Shown: positions 20,006 to 31,339 of the stretch, piece after piece
Numbering within the stretch: the first letter of the stretch is position 1
Layout of the letters: each line of letters begins with the position of its first letter
Source of the DNA: Pleurostoma richardsiae
Taxonomy: Eukaryota; Ascomycota; Sordariomycetes; Calosphaeriales; Pleurostomataceae
Length of the DNA stretch: 64,000 nt
Assembly: GCA_030052745.1 (NCBI GenBank)
Contig: JANBVO010000035.1
Coordinates: 248,001 to 312,000, forward strand
Reading direction: 5' to 3'
Program-made: the position numbers and the translations under genes
The notes under the pieces: model-generated
The model's database searches: none
What the model was told of the DNA's origin: nothing
What the model saw: the letters and a program-made list of their open reading frames with translations, nothing else

Positions 20006-21459
20006 ATGGCGTCTTCTCGTAGTCCTCGGCGGCTGTTCGCCTTTCTGTGCGTTCTCGCGGCGTGCATTTGTGCTGTTGCCGCCGAAGCTGTCTCCGCCGG
20101 TAACGGCTCGGAGAAGGAGTCCATCGCGACCTTGAGCCTCGAAGGGCTGAACGAGAAGCTCCAGGTGCTTACACCCCGAGCTTTATAGCTTCACTACTGC
20201 ATCACAGTATCTAATTGACCCACAGGAATGCCCGATCGTCCAGGACCTGAGTGCGTACAAGCTCTCCAAGGTCCCCTCCACCACCTCCTTCACCGAGCAG
20301 CTCTTCGCAGTCCTCTTCCCCGGCAGCCCCGCCACCAACGCGCTGCTGGCGACCCTGTACATCTCCGGACCGCCCAACTTCCTGCTCGCGCTGTGCCCGA
20401 CCAACATCGACCCGTCCTCGCTGTCCGTCATGGTCGCCTTCGCCGTCGGCGGCCTGCTCGGCGACACCACCTTCCACCTGCTGCCCGAGATCTTCCTGGG
20501 CGAGGACAGCCCCGACCGCGCCCGCCTCGTCCTCGTCGAGCCCAACCGCAACCTCCTGCTCGGCGTCGCCATACTGGTCGGCTTCATGACGTTCGTCGCC
20601 ATGGACAAGGGGCTGCGCATCGCGACGGGCGGCGGCGGCGGCGGGCATGACCACGGCCACAGCCACTCGCATGACCACGCGGCGGCGGCCGCCGCGTCCT
20701 CTACGTCCGTGGAGGTGTCGGGTTCTGGTGCCGCCAAGTCCCGCAAGAAGAAGGCTGGCGCTTCCGGAAAGGCTATTGAGAAGGAGGTGGAGGAGGTGGT
20801 GGCGGCGCCTAGCGACAAGGAGATCAGCCCGAGCGTGAAGCTAGGAGGCTACTTGAATCTGATGTAAGTCGATCATACCCGGCCGTCTGCCCGACGGCTA
20901 CTCTGATCTGCCAGGGCCGCGCGGTTGGTAGGCGCTGCAAGAGATTCGCTCACACCTTCCCCGCCCTAGTGCTGATTTCACACATAATATCACCGACGGC
21001 CTCGCCATGTCAGCCTCCTTCTACGCGTCCCCGACCATCGGCGCCACGACGACCGTGGCCGTCTTCTTCCACGAGATCCCGCACGAGGTGGGCGACTTCG
21101 CCCTGCTCGTGCAGTCGGGCTTCTCCAAGCGCGCCGCCATGGGCGCCCAGTTCGTCACGGCCGTCGGCGCGCTGCTGGGCACGCTGATCGGGATCGCGGT
21201 GCAGGAGCTCGGCGGCAGTGGCGGGGCCGCCGCGGGGGAGATGCCCATGACGGCCGGCCTCTGGGGCACGAGCCTGACCTGGGGCGACATGCTGCTGCCC
21301 TTCACGGCGGGCACGTTCCTCTACGTCGGTACCGTGGCCGTCATCCCCGAGCTGCTGGAGACGGGGCCGGACCGGCCGGCCGAGCTGCGGAAGACGCTGG
21401 TGCAGTTCGCCGCCATCGCCTTGGGCGCCGGCATCATGCTATACATCTCTTGGCATTGA
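20006..21459 (+). CDS. YKE4: ZIP-family zinc transporter (YKE4/SLC39A7 type)
   Basis: Zinc transporter of the LIV-1/KE4 branch of the ZIP family, located in the ER or Golgi membrane in yeast and animals, where it moves zinc between that lumen and the cytosol. Exons 20006-20164, 20226-20863 and 20970-21459 give 428 residues. An N-terminal signal peptide (hydrophobic segment ending AAEA) precedes a short luminal part. The loop after the first three membrane segments is His-rich (GGHDHGHSHSHDH). The third exon junction restores LNLIADFTHNITDGLA, with the metal-binding HN..D of TM4, and TM5 carries the diagnostic HEIPHEVGDFA. Both introns are short with consensus sites. Its promoter is shared, head to head, with the PI-PLC-like gene. 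Confidence 0.95.
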
Positions 21460-24400
21460 TAATGCGATCCGCATGTGGAGCAGGGTCCTGCTGGAACATC
21501 GCTCCGTTGCAGAGCCTTTTCTTCCACGTAATTGTGCGGTGAGGCGGCGGCCCATCATCTCATCATCATCATCTATTGGGAGCATTGCCTCATGAGCTTT
21601 TACGAAACTCTTTTGCATCCGGGCACGGCTACAGGAGGCATTAGATCAGTGGGCGTAGGATGGCCAAAACACAAATGCGACGGGTGCATTAGACGGGCGT
21701 GTGGTTGGGAGATTCGAGTGGGTTTATTTAGTAATGGAAATCCATACAGGTCACCACGTTCCTCTGCCTACGGGACCACCGCTCTTCTCATCCTTCGACG
21801 CCCCAAGGATCTTGAGACAGGAGCTGCAGCAACTTCGTGACGGTGGCTCCAGCGGGAGGCGTGCCCTGTGGCCACGGGCTTGGATCCGTTTGCAGGCATG
21901 CCAGGTCCCTTGCCGGGCCCTTGCCGGGCACATCCAGTTGCTCCGGCGGGATTGCTACCTCTATATTAGCCGCTATGCGTGATGGCTGTACTTAACTTAT
22001 GGGGTCTAGCAGGCTGGAGCCATCAGGGTGCTAGCGCTGGCCAAATGTTCTGAGGACTTGTTTTTTGTCACTGGAAAGGCGCGGCTTTCTGGGGTGACAA
22101 GGCGCAATCGAGCACAGCGACAGTTCGTTCAGTCCGTTTGCCGGCCGGCGTTGGGACACCGTTTCCTTGGGCCGGCATTGAAGACTGGCTTCCGAGACTT
22201 GATGCACGCGTACCTCGAAAGGGTATACGTACCAAGTCGGCTCGTTTCCTTCAGACTTCCTCCAGCCTCGTTGATTAAGCCCTATATGGGTCTAGAATCA
22301 GTGATCGTCAGGACATGCATCGTGACAAGAGACAGACAAGCTTCTTCTAAGCTTGCAGTCTGCCGTCAGCACTACGAAACGATCACGGATTCTGTTGGGA
22401 CGTGTGGCAGTACTGTTGCTTCGATGCTGATGGAGACCACACACACAGAGAACGGGGAACCCAGGATCCTGGGTCCGTCAGCAATTGGCTGGCCTCGCTG
22501 CAAGCGTGACTGGAAATCTTTCCATGTGCTGTGGCTGTCGCCGGTGACTCGTTCGGCTTCGGGACGCCGACAGCTGAAGAGTGGGCACACGAAAGCGGCA
22601 AGCGAAGGAGGAGGAGCTGGGAGCTCCGCTAGACTAGCAGTTCAGAGCCGAGCGGACCGGTGGATCTGCCACGCGGATTTGCTCGTCGGATCCACCGCGA
22701 GGTTCGTGATGAGACGAGACAAGGCGAGACACCACGGAAGTACCGTACCGCACCGTACATTCAACCCCTTCGATCCAGAACGGAGGAACTTTTGTATGAC
22801 AGCCCGTAAGCAGCGTACGCCGCTTCGTGCATCAGGTACGCGTACGCCCAAAGCAAGTTGCCTGCCTTGCTGCCTGTTTATTACGCCAGAGTGGTCCTTC
22901 ATTGCGAATGGCCTCTTTGTCTCTGACAGCCTCAATGCCGGAAACATCTTGGGAGTCTGCCTGGCTGGCTCGGGTGGGCGTCCGGCACTTGCCGGGTCAA
23001 GACCGGCTCACTCCCCGGACTTGTCGAAATGCTACTCGATGCGGAGAAGCGAGAACTGCAGGGGTGTAAAAGAAAAGAAAAAAAGTGACAGAAAGAGAAC
23101 TATTACAAGTCACCCTACCGTCAAGACTGCTGCAGATCCAGAAAGATTTTGTGCCAATGGCCGAAGTACACACAAAGTAGACGCCGTAACCGGAGCGCCT
23201 GTCAGGATGGTCGGAGTACGTACCGACAAAACGGTACTTCCCCTTCGATGACCCCCAACGGCTACAGCCAACTGGTCCTTGAGCCGGCCTTGAAGCCATC
23301 CTCTAAAGGTGAATGCAAGCGAGCAAAATTCGTTAGCAACACGGCCTAGCGAGGGAGGATGAGGAGTGACTCGAAAATAGTGTCGTTGACGTCGAAACCA
23401 TAGCGAAAGACGGGGCGAGCGATGAGCCATTGAGCCCTTCGGAAGGCTGGTTTTATAAGCTGTTTGCGCCCATCCATTGACATGTCGTTGGTCCGGCACG
23501 CTTGGCAAGGCAAGGCGAGGCGCTCAGGTCGCGATCGAGCCAAACGTCAAAACGGAAGGGCGCGAGTGCGGCTACCGTTTGGCCCGTTGCTTACGTGTTG
23601 ACGAGATTATTAAGCCGCGATGACAAAGAAGTGCGCCCTGATGGATGCAGCCAGATGGCGTCCAGAGTAAGAATCATGTTGCGCCATCATGCGCAATGGC
23701 ATGGCAGATGTCGGCATCTGGTTAGGCGGTGATGCCTGTCTGGGCACACGACCAACGCCCAGCACCGCCGCCGAGCTGACGGGCAGGTTTTATGTGCTCT
23801 TGTGCCGTGTGATTGTCGACCACTTACACCGCTGCTGAGCCTTGATCAAGCCACACCGTCGGGCTGCGGTCTGGGCAGAGCTCGGGTCATCATGTGCACC
23901 CTCCCTCAGGAGCAGATGCGGAGTAACAAGGTGATCTGTATGGACGGACCACTCTACATGCAGTACATCAGCGCTCCAGCTGTCGGCCTCAGTCCGATGG
24001 ACAACGATACGGCAGCTCATAACCGAAGCGAGAACCCCTCAACGGAGTGTGCAGAATGTACACAAAGCTGTCTAAGATTTCTTGCGTGTCGATGAGTAAC
24101 TGCTAGCTAGCACTGATAGTGTATCCTAATGTCCCTCCGGTCCGGAACCGCCCAAGGGCGGGGCGACGGTTTTCCGCGGGAACCTGTGATGACTCTGCTG
24201 GCCGCTCCGTTATCTCGACGGAGAGGTACATTAGCTCCCCCCGGCTTTTCTGGGTAGGCTGTGAACCAGGGGTCTGGGCGCCCTATCAAGGTGTGGGTGG
24301 TGGGTGGAGTTTCAGGGACTTTCGTACGCTCGCTTGAGCAAAGAGGGTGGTGAGTGTGACTGACGCAAAATAGCGTTTTCCTCCACCACCCTCCTCCACC

Positions 24401-24775
24401 TCTTGGCTCACGCTCCCTTCGCAGGACAAAGGCGCGGCGCTCGGCGCCAATCACCGTATCAGCCAGTCACCGCATGGGCGTGCGGCTTGTGCGAGCCCGC
24501 CCAGCCCAGCCCGTCCGTCTGCAGTAGGCGGCCCCAGACCCGGCCAAGGCAGGCAGAGGGCAGGACAGGTACGTCAATATGCAAGCGATCGCCCGCCTGA
24601 GGGTTTGTAATGGAGTGGATTGAGGTCAGATAGGTACTTCGACCAGCCATGCCCGGCGACGGGAATGAATGACTCAGATTCTTTCTCTTCTCATCGACAT
24701 CCTTGTCCCCGTTGTTCCCCAATTGGGCCTGCTCGTATGCGTTGATGTTTGTACCTCCTTCGTAAGCTCGGGCTG

Positions 24776-24783
24776 TATATAAG
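24776..24783 (+). promoter_or_regulatory. TATA box, arrestin-like gene
   Basis: TATATAAG, a near-perfect TATA element, lies 210 bases before the arrestin ATG. The leader downstream contains a short upstream ORF and a TTGC tandem repeat at about 24903-24917. Confidence 0.6.
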
Positions 24784-24826
24784 TCGAGCTGGTCCCTGAC
24801 AACTCAGGCATTCGTTCCTGGTGATC

Positions 24827-24859
24827 ATGTCACATTGTCAAGCTTCTAGAAGTTCCTGA
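24827..24859 (+). promoter_or_regulatory. Upstream ORF in arrestin leader (10 codons)
   Basis: An ATG about 45 bases downstream of the TATA box opens a 10-codon frame that ends in TGA at 24857-24859, 126 bases before the main ATG. If transcription starts just after the TATA box this ATG is the first or nearly the first in the mRNA, so it could lower or condition translation of the main frame. Function is inferred from position only. Confidence 0.4.
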
Positions 24860-24985
24860 AGCATTGCTACAATCCCGAACAACTACTCTTCACCTCACAA
24901 GTGTTGCTTGCTTGCTTGCGGCTCGGTGGTTATTATCATTCTGAAAAGCCCCATACTACTCAACTCCCCGGGGCCCCTTCCTTAC

Positions 24986-26545
24986 ATGTCTCTGAACAAC
25001 CCGTACATCGCCGCCTATCGATATCCTGCCACCGCCATGTCGTCCGACTCGGCGAGCAACAGTGGAGGGAGCTCCATCTCGGCCTACACCAGGCAGATGG
25101 CTTTCCCCAAATCCCACATCAGCGTGAACCTCGACAACCACTTCAGCTCCAAAATCTACACGTCGTCTTCCCCCGTGAGCGGAAACGTCACTATCACTAC
25201 CCAGCGAGATGTCCGTTTCGAGGCCATCGAAATCGTTCTGCTAGGGACGGCCAGGACCCGGGTGGACGGCGTCAGTACCCCGCAGGCGTCATCCCACATC
25301 TTCCTCAAGATGATCATGCCGGTCCCCGAATCGACCTACCCCGTCCCGAGAGTGCTGGAGAACGGCAGGACCTACACCATTCCCTTCAACTTTGTGATAC
25401 CCAGCTACCTGACCATCAATGCCTGCGGCCACCGCGTCGATTCGGAGCACGTCCGGGACCACCACGTCTGCCTGCCGCCAACCATGGGCTCCTGGGAGAA
25501 GGACGACATGACCCCCCAGATGGCAACCGTCGAGTACAGCGTCAAGGCGCGGGTGTTCCGAGAGCCTGATATGCCAGGGAAGCTGATCAAGGTGATGGAG
25601 GCGGTCCAGGAGATCCAGGTCCTGCCCACGTACCCCGAACAGGCGCCGTTGAGCGTCACGAAGCAGGATAAGATGTACATCACCTCGAAGACGAAATCGC
25701 TGCGCAAGAGCATCATCTCCGGCAAGACGGGGCGGCTGACCGTATCAGCGGCCCAGCCAGGCGCCGTCATCCTGCGGCCGGACGGGAAAGTGGCCGCCAA
25801 CACGACGGCGCAGGTCGACCTCAACTTCGAGCCCGTCTCCGCGGAGGTCCTCCCGCCCAAGGTCACGAGCATGTCCGGCAAGATCGAGGCGCACACGTTC
25901 TACAGCTCCGGCGCGATCACGCACCTGCCCAACCTGGGCGACTGGAACCGGTCCTTCACCATCGACCGGCGCGGGGTCTACAACACCTCGGTGCCCCTGT
26001 TCTCCAGGACCTTCGACAAGCTGCCGTGGGCGCAGCAGCTCACCGCGCAGGTGCGCCGCGACTCGGGGTACGGGAGCGACTCGCCCGGCGCGCAGAGCGA
26101 CGTGGAGCGGTCGTCGGCCGAGCGCAGCAGGAGGCGGGAGAGCAACGGCGGTGGAAAGCAGATGAAGGCCCGGCGCAGCACGCCTTCGCCGTCGCCCATC
26201 TACCACACGACGACGGTGCAGGTGCCCATCGGCGTGCCGACGGACCGCAAGACGTTCATACCGTCGTTCCACGCCTGCATCGTGTCGCGCGTGTACACGC
26301 TCGTGCTGGCGGTGACGGTGTCCTTCGGGTCGACGACCAGCACGGTGACGCTGCGGCTGCCGCTGCAGGTCGCGGTGGAGCCGGCGCCCACGGCGGCGCC
26401 GCCCGACAACGAGCTGCCGAGCTTCGAGACGGCGGTCCAGGAGGCGGAGCTGGACGAGTTCCTGCGGCCGAGGCTGCTGTCCGTGCCGGACGTTCAGTTC
26501 CACAGGGGGACGCTGCCGGGGTATCCCCCGGCTCCGGCTCGGTGA
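24986..26545 (+). CDS. Arrestin-fold (alpha-arrestin-like) protein
   Basis: Single-exon gene of 519 residues from the first ATG in frame. Residues about 40-210 match the arrestin N-terminal fold, with alternating beta-strand segments such as GNVTITTQRDVRFEAIEIVLLG and an IPFNFVIPSYL strand. A second beta-rich part (about 275-500) resembles the C-terminal arrestin fold, interrupted by a Ser/Arg-rich disordered insert (about 355-400). Fungal alpha-arrestins act as adaptors that bring the ubiquitin ligase Rsp5 to plasma-membrane transporters. No classical PPxY motif is visible; the nearest is LPTY in the middle of the protein, so ligase binding is unproven. The promoter has a TATA box and a short upstream ORF. 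The frame is open 26 codons further upstream, but without an ATG. Confidence 0.85.
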   Translation: MSLNNPYIAAYRYPATAMSSDSASNSGGSSISAYTRQMAFPKSHISVNLDNHFSSKIYTSSSPVSGNVTITTQRDVRFEAIEIVLLGTARTRVDGVSTPQASSHIFLKMIMPVPESTYPVPRVLENGRTYTIPFNFVIPSYLTINACGHRVDSEHVRDHHVCLPPTMGSWEKDDMTPQMATVEYSVKARVFREPDMPGKLIKVMEAVQEIQVLPTYPEQAPLSVTKQDKMYITSKTKSLRKSIISGKTGRLTVSAAQPGAVILRPDGKVAANTTAQVDLNFEPVSAEVLPPKVTSMSGKIEAHTFYSSGAITHLPNLGDWNRSFTIDRRGVYNTSVPLFSRTFDKLPWAQQLTAQVRRDSGYGSDSPGAQSDVERSSAERSRRRESNGGGKQMKARRSTPSPSPIYHTTTVQVPIGVPTDRKTFIPSFHACIVSRVYTLVLAVTVSFGSTTSTVTLRLPLQVAVEPAPTAAPPDNELPSFETAVQEAELDEFLRPRLLSVPDVQFHRGTLPGYPPAPAR

Positions 26546-28172
26546 GGTGTTAGGATACGAGGAGACGATAGCTCATCATGATGCCCAGGTGCCGCTTGGG
26601 ACGGCACTGGACAAGTTGCATTGATTGCTTCTTTTGTGTTGTTTCCTGGAGATTTGGGAAAAGAAACGAATAATGGGCGGCAAAAGCAAGGCGTTTTAGG
26701 GATCATAACGGGCACTTTCACCTTCGGCTTTGGACATCGGAAGACAGAATCATCTATATACCCAGTGTCTGAAGCTTGCCATCATTAATAGTATACTTAA
26801 CAATAATACGAGGCGCGAAGCCCAATTATCATCTATCTTTACCTTGATGCGGATTCCAGGACACTCGCTACCTATCCCTATCTTGCCATCGACCATGAGC
26901 CGCGGTGGAGTACTCTTAGCGAGTCTCTTCTTACAGACTATTTCTTGGCAGCAGTAGCAGCTGGATATGCTAAGGAACAGAGTGATCTGTGAGCTACGGA
27001 GGGGGTAAAGAGAAAGGAGACATCGGGATGGTCTCTGCACCGTCGGAGGCTTTTCGTCATTGTGTAACTCCGTTCCGGACACCGCATAGACGCGACCTCG
27101 TACAAGCACGTTTCCGTGCACTGCTTGAGGGGCTTCGAAGGGATAAGGACCTTAAAATTCAGGGGTCTTCGCTCACCCCTGAAACTGGATGGGGCTTAAC
27201 TAACAGCGAGATGGAGTTGATGAATACCTAGGCAAGTCAATTTGACATGGAGGAAGAACTCACGCACCGATGGCGACCGATGGTGAGTGCCAATTGTGCA
27301 TGCATGGAACTTCTGCGTCTCCCTCTCGCCTCTTATCTCTGGGCGGGAGCATGATCTGATTCGATATCTGAAGAGGGCCGGAGGAGGACACAGAGCGCCC
27401 GGCTAAAAAGTGCCGTGCGGTTGTCGAAGAAGCCTGAAGCCCGTGCACGCACTCACTGTTCATGACATTCCTGCGCTCGCTGCGGGAAGAGTGCCCGGAG
27501 CTAATAAGACAATGAATGGATCCACGCTAAATTTAGCATGATCAATTCCCAGGTGGTCATTGGCTGGATGCGGTCGGCTGGCAGCTGGCAGATTTACGTG
27601 CCATTTCCCCGTGGGCGCTCGCCGGACACGTTAAGGCGGAGGGTCCCATCCAGATGATACCCTCAGCACCTGACGGCCACCCCCAGAGAGAGGTGGAAAA
27701 CAGCTGGAATATTCGCATTTCTTCCTTTTCCCCCTCCCCTTCCCCTTCACTGCAAACTGGAAAGAAGGCTTGCTGCACGATACACGCTTCCCGGCCATCT
27801 CCAACCCGCCGCTTCAACGGTACTTGGTGCCGATTACATTCGTTTCCAGCTCTGTGCGCCCTGCCTCCAAAAGTGCTCCGTGGCCGTTTTTGCTCTCTCA
27901 GCCACAGCCGGCTCCCTTTGCTGCATCCAGTAACCCGTCATCCCACCACACCACACCCCGGACCCTTCCTGCGGGAAGCTTACAGCAGAGTTAAAGACTG
28001 GAACACCTGTCCCGATTCGAGACTCGCAGACCCTGCAGAGCCGCTTCCGCGATTCATCCGAGGAGGCCGACCTCGAGGCATCCGTCCCATCCGCACCGCC
28101 CGCGTTCACATGAATCAGTAGCCCGCGCGCGCCTCGAGGCCGTCGAAGAAGGAAAAGGGAAAAAGAGTCGCG
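26546..28172. other. 1.6-kb intergenic, upstream of TM9SF gene
   Basis: I see no gene here. The region holds the 3' UTR of the arrestin-like gene, a moderately AT-rich part (about 26740-26960), and, from about 27720, the CT-rich and C-rich promoter and leader of the TM9SF gene (for example TTCCCCCTCCCCTTCCCC at about 27728-27745). Confidence 0.6.
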
Positions 28173-30476
28173 ATGGACTCGGCCGCCAGGATGGGCACCT
28201 TCAGGGTCCTCCTCTGGCTCCTGTTCCTCTGCCAGGTTGATGCCTTCTATATTCCAGGTAAGGCCCGCCTCCCTCGGCCAATACATGCGGACCCTCCGGC
28301 CTTGATCTAACCGCTGTCTCTCGCCAGGGTGGTCGATAAAAAGTTACAGGGAGAAGGAGCAGATCCCTCTGATGGTCAACAAAGCATATTCCGACAAGAC
28401 CCAGCTCCAGTATGCCTACTACGACCTCCCGTTCGTATGCCCCCCGACCGGCCAACGGCGGCCCGGTACGGGGCTCTTCAGCGGCCAGAGCATCTCGCTC
28501 AACCTCGGAGAGGTCCTGCGCGGAGACCGCATCACCGTCTCCGACATCGAGCTCGCCATGAAACAGGACAAAGAGTGCGCCTCCCTGTGCAACCGCCAGG
28601 TCACTGGCAGGGACTTGAAGTGGGCGCGGCAGCTGGTCAAGGATGGCTACGTCGTGGAGTGGATCGTTGACAACCTCCCGGGAGCGACTAGCTTCGTCAC
28701 CGTCGACAAGTCGCGCAAGTACTACGCTGCCGGCTTCAAGCTCGGCTTCACCGATACCTCCTCCGGGAAGCCGCGCTACTTCCTCAACAACCACCACACC
28801 ATCGTCATCCGCTATCGAAGGGCGCCCGGGAAGCCCGGAGACAGAGGCGAGCAGGTCGTCGTTGGTTTCGAGGTATACCCAAAGAGTATTGGGCCGGCCA
28901 ACGAGCGGAAGCCCGACGGCTGCCCCGCTGACCTTGCTAATATAGACGGCGCCTTCGAGCTCTACATGGCCCCGAACCGGACTGACGTTGACTCCGATAT
29001 GGACATGCAGTTCGCCCATTCATCGTACCACCCCAAGCACGAGACTGAGATAGACGACGATGCTACTATGACGATACCGTTCACTTACTCTGTCTATTTC
29101 CGGGAGGACAAGACTGTCGAGTGGAACCGGCGGTGGGATCTCTACTTTGTCAACCAGGAGGAGGGCTCCAAGATCCACTGGCTGGCTATCGTCAACTCGT
29201 TCATCATCTGCGGCCTCCTTACGGGTATCGTCCTTATGATTCTGGCTAAGACCATCCGCACCGACCTCAAGGGTCACAAGGAAGCCCATGCTGAAGACGG
29301 CAAGCTCAGACTGAAGCGCAAGAGCAAGAGTGGGTCAAGGACGCCGAGATCCATAGAGAAGGCCCCGGGGTTGCTGGAGCAAGAGGGTGATGTTGACAAC
29401 GACGCCGACATCTCGTCTGACGAGGAGGCCCTGGAGGATATCACGGGATGGAAGCTCCTTCACGCCGATGTTTTCAGGTCGCCAACTTTCGGGTGGGTGC
29501 TCGCGCCGCTCGTCGGCTCCGGCATGCAGCTTCTCTTCATGGCTGTCGGCCTGGTATTCCTGAGCGCCATCGGCATCCTGAACCCCAGCTTCCGAGGCGG
29601 ATTCCTCAGCTTTGCCATTGGGCTGTTCATCTTCGCGGGCCTCTTTTCGGGCTACTTCTCCGCGAGGGTGTACAAGACGTTCGATGGGAAGGACTGGAGA
29701 CGCAACGCTCTCGTGACGGCCCTGCTCTTCCCGGGTCTGACATTCGGTCTGATCTTCATCCTGAATCTTTTCGTCTGGGCCCAGGCTTCCAGTACCGCCA
29801 TCCCCTTTGGCACGCTGGTTGCTATCCTGCTTCTCTGGCTGTGCATTCAAGTTCCTCTTGTCTATGTCAGCTCCTGGCACGGGTACGTCCGGGCCGGCGC
29901 GTGGGAGCATCCCACCAAGACGAGCTCGATACCGCGGCAGATCCCGCAGCAGGCGTGGTACATGAAGGGCGCGCGGTCCGTCCTCCTGGCGGGCCTCATC
30001 CCGTTCGCCGTCATCTTCATCGAGCTGCTCTTCGTCTTCCAGTCGGTCTGGCAGGACAAGAGCGGGTACTACTACGTGTTCGGGTTCCTGGGGGTCGTGT
30101 CGGTCATCCTGATCCTGACGGTGGCGGAGGTCACCGTCGTGACCATCTACATCCAGCTGTGCTCGGAGAACTACCACTGGTGGTGGCAGTCGTTCCTGGT
30201 CGGCGGCGGCAGCGCGGTCTGGGTGTTCCTGTACTGCGTCTGGTACTACTTCGCCAAGCTGCACATCTCCGGGTTCGTCAGCAGCATGCTCTTCTTCAGC
30301 TACAGCTTCATGGCCTGCTGCGTGTACGGCCTGCTGACGGGCACCGTGGGGTTCCTGAGCGCGTACGCCTTCGTGAGGAGGATATACGGGTGAGTTTTTG
30401 CGCACCCCCCTTCTATGCTATATTCGCCGTTTGATTAGGTGGCTAACAACTCGACAGTGCCATCAAGGCGGATTAG
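28173..30476 (+). CDS. Transmembrane 9 superfamily protein (EMP70/TMN family)
   Basis: Nine-spanning endomembrane protein of the EMP70/TMN family, found in endosome and Golgi membranes and linked to sorting of membrane cargo and to metal homeostasis in yeast. Exons 28173-28257, 28328-30389 and 30458-30476 give 721 residues. A signal peptide (MDSAARMGTFRVLLWLLFLC) is followed by the typical FYIPGW start of the luminal domain. The luminal part runs to about residue 310, and nine hydrophobic segments fill the C-terminal half, including YWW-type aromatic motifs (ENYHWWWQSF). A charged cytosolic loop (about 340-425) separates the first segment from the rest. The last exon codes only for the tail ending AIKAD, fitting the conserved C-terminal KxD/E motif that binds COPI and retains the family in the Golgi. 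Confidence 0.95.
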
Positions 30477-31339
30477 ATTTGCTGCAATACCCGTGGAGAC
30501 TTTTGGGCGAGGGAAGAGCAAGCCCGCTGTCATGGTTTGTTGGGTGCTTTTCATGGCTTGGTGTGTGCATTGCAAAATCCGGCGCATCAGTGGGTTCCCA
30601 TAGACTGGAGACGGACGGCGTTGGGAAAGTGTCTTGTCGACCACGTCCCCGTAGGTCACCGAGGCAATAGGATGTCTGTTGTCCTGTTGTCGCGGACCAC
30701 GGGGCAATATGTCGGCGGCGGTGAGTTGGAAGTGAAAGGCCAACCTTGTACAAAAAGAATGTGGGATTAGATATTATATACGTAGGCGCGCAACGCATGC
30801 ATCTAGTCTATAATTACTGTTTATCTCAAGAAAGCATTCCGGCTTTCTTCTTCATGCTCGTGTCAGACCACCTTGTGTTGTGAGATAGATAACCACGATG
30901 ACGAGCTTGCGGAGCAGGGACGCGGCCCTCTCCGCAAACCGGCCCCCATGCAAGACTACGGCCTCGGGTATCTTAGTGTCGACCGAACTGCCTCGATCAC
31001 CTTCCGGGTAACTTAGTGCACGTTGGTCGGCTGGAGGGGGAACGGGAAGTGGGTTGCGCGCGGGGATCGCCTCTCTTGTGCCGGGGCAGTCTAGTCTCGC
31101 CGGTGCTAATAAACGCTCTTCTTCGTCGACAGGGTCGCTTCCGCTGTGTCTTGCAGTGTCTATCAAGGCTCAATTTCTCTGGAGCGCAGTACAGTGCATT
31201 CGTTCTGTATACTAGGTAGTTGGCTGCTTGATCTACCATCACCGTAGTATTTCCCTCAACCTTCTCAAGTTACTCGAGATAGCCGCTCTCGTTTTGACCC
31301 CAACGCCTCACCCCCTTTATTTTCGTGCCCTCCTATACT
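30477..31339. other. Intergenic between TM9SF and decarboxylase genes
   Basis: This 863-base stretch contains the TM9SF 3' UTR (A/T-rich, about 30750-30850) and the decarboxylase promoter and leader (pyrimidine-rich, about 31230-31339). I see no gene in it. Confidence 0.6.

Larger units (their letters stand above)
21460..24985. other. 3.5-kb intergenic region
   Basis: No gene is supportable. One long frame (22028-23251, +) is open for about 400 codons but starts at GTG, is rich in Arg, Ser and Cys, shows no domain and has no recognisable splice context; I treat it as chance. Other contents are a CATC repeat (21553-21573), GTACC-type repeats at about 22741-22757, and a T-rich 3' end. The last 210 bases are the arrestin promoter and leader. 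Confidence 0.55.

Noticed and set aside
22028-23251. 407-codon open frame on the plus strand
   Set aside because: It begins with GTG, has an Arg/Ser/Cys-rich random-looking composition, no domain and no splice context. Two other frames and the opposite strand are also partly open over the same interval.
29335-30434. Long overlapping frames on both strands of the TM9SF gene
   Set aside because: They are frame shadows; the TM9SF frame has membrane segments and family motifs throughout.
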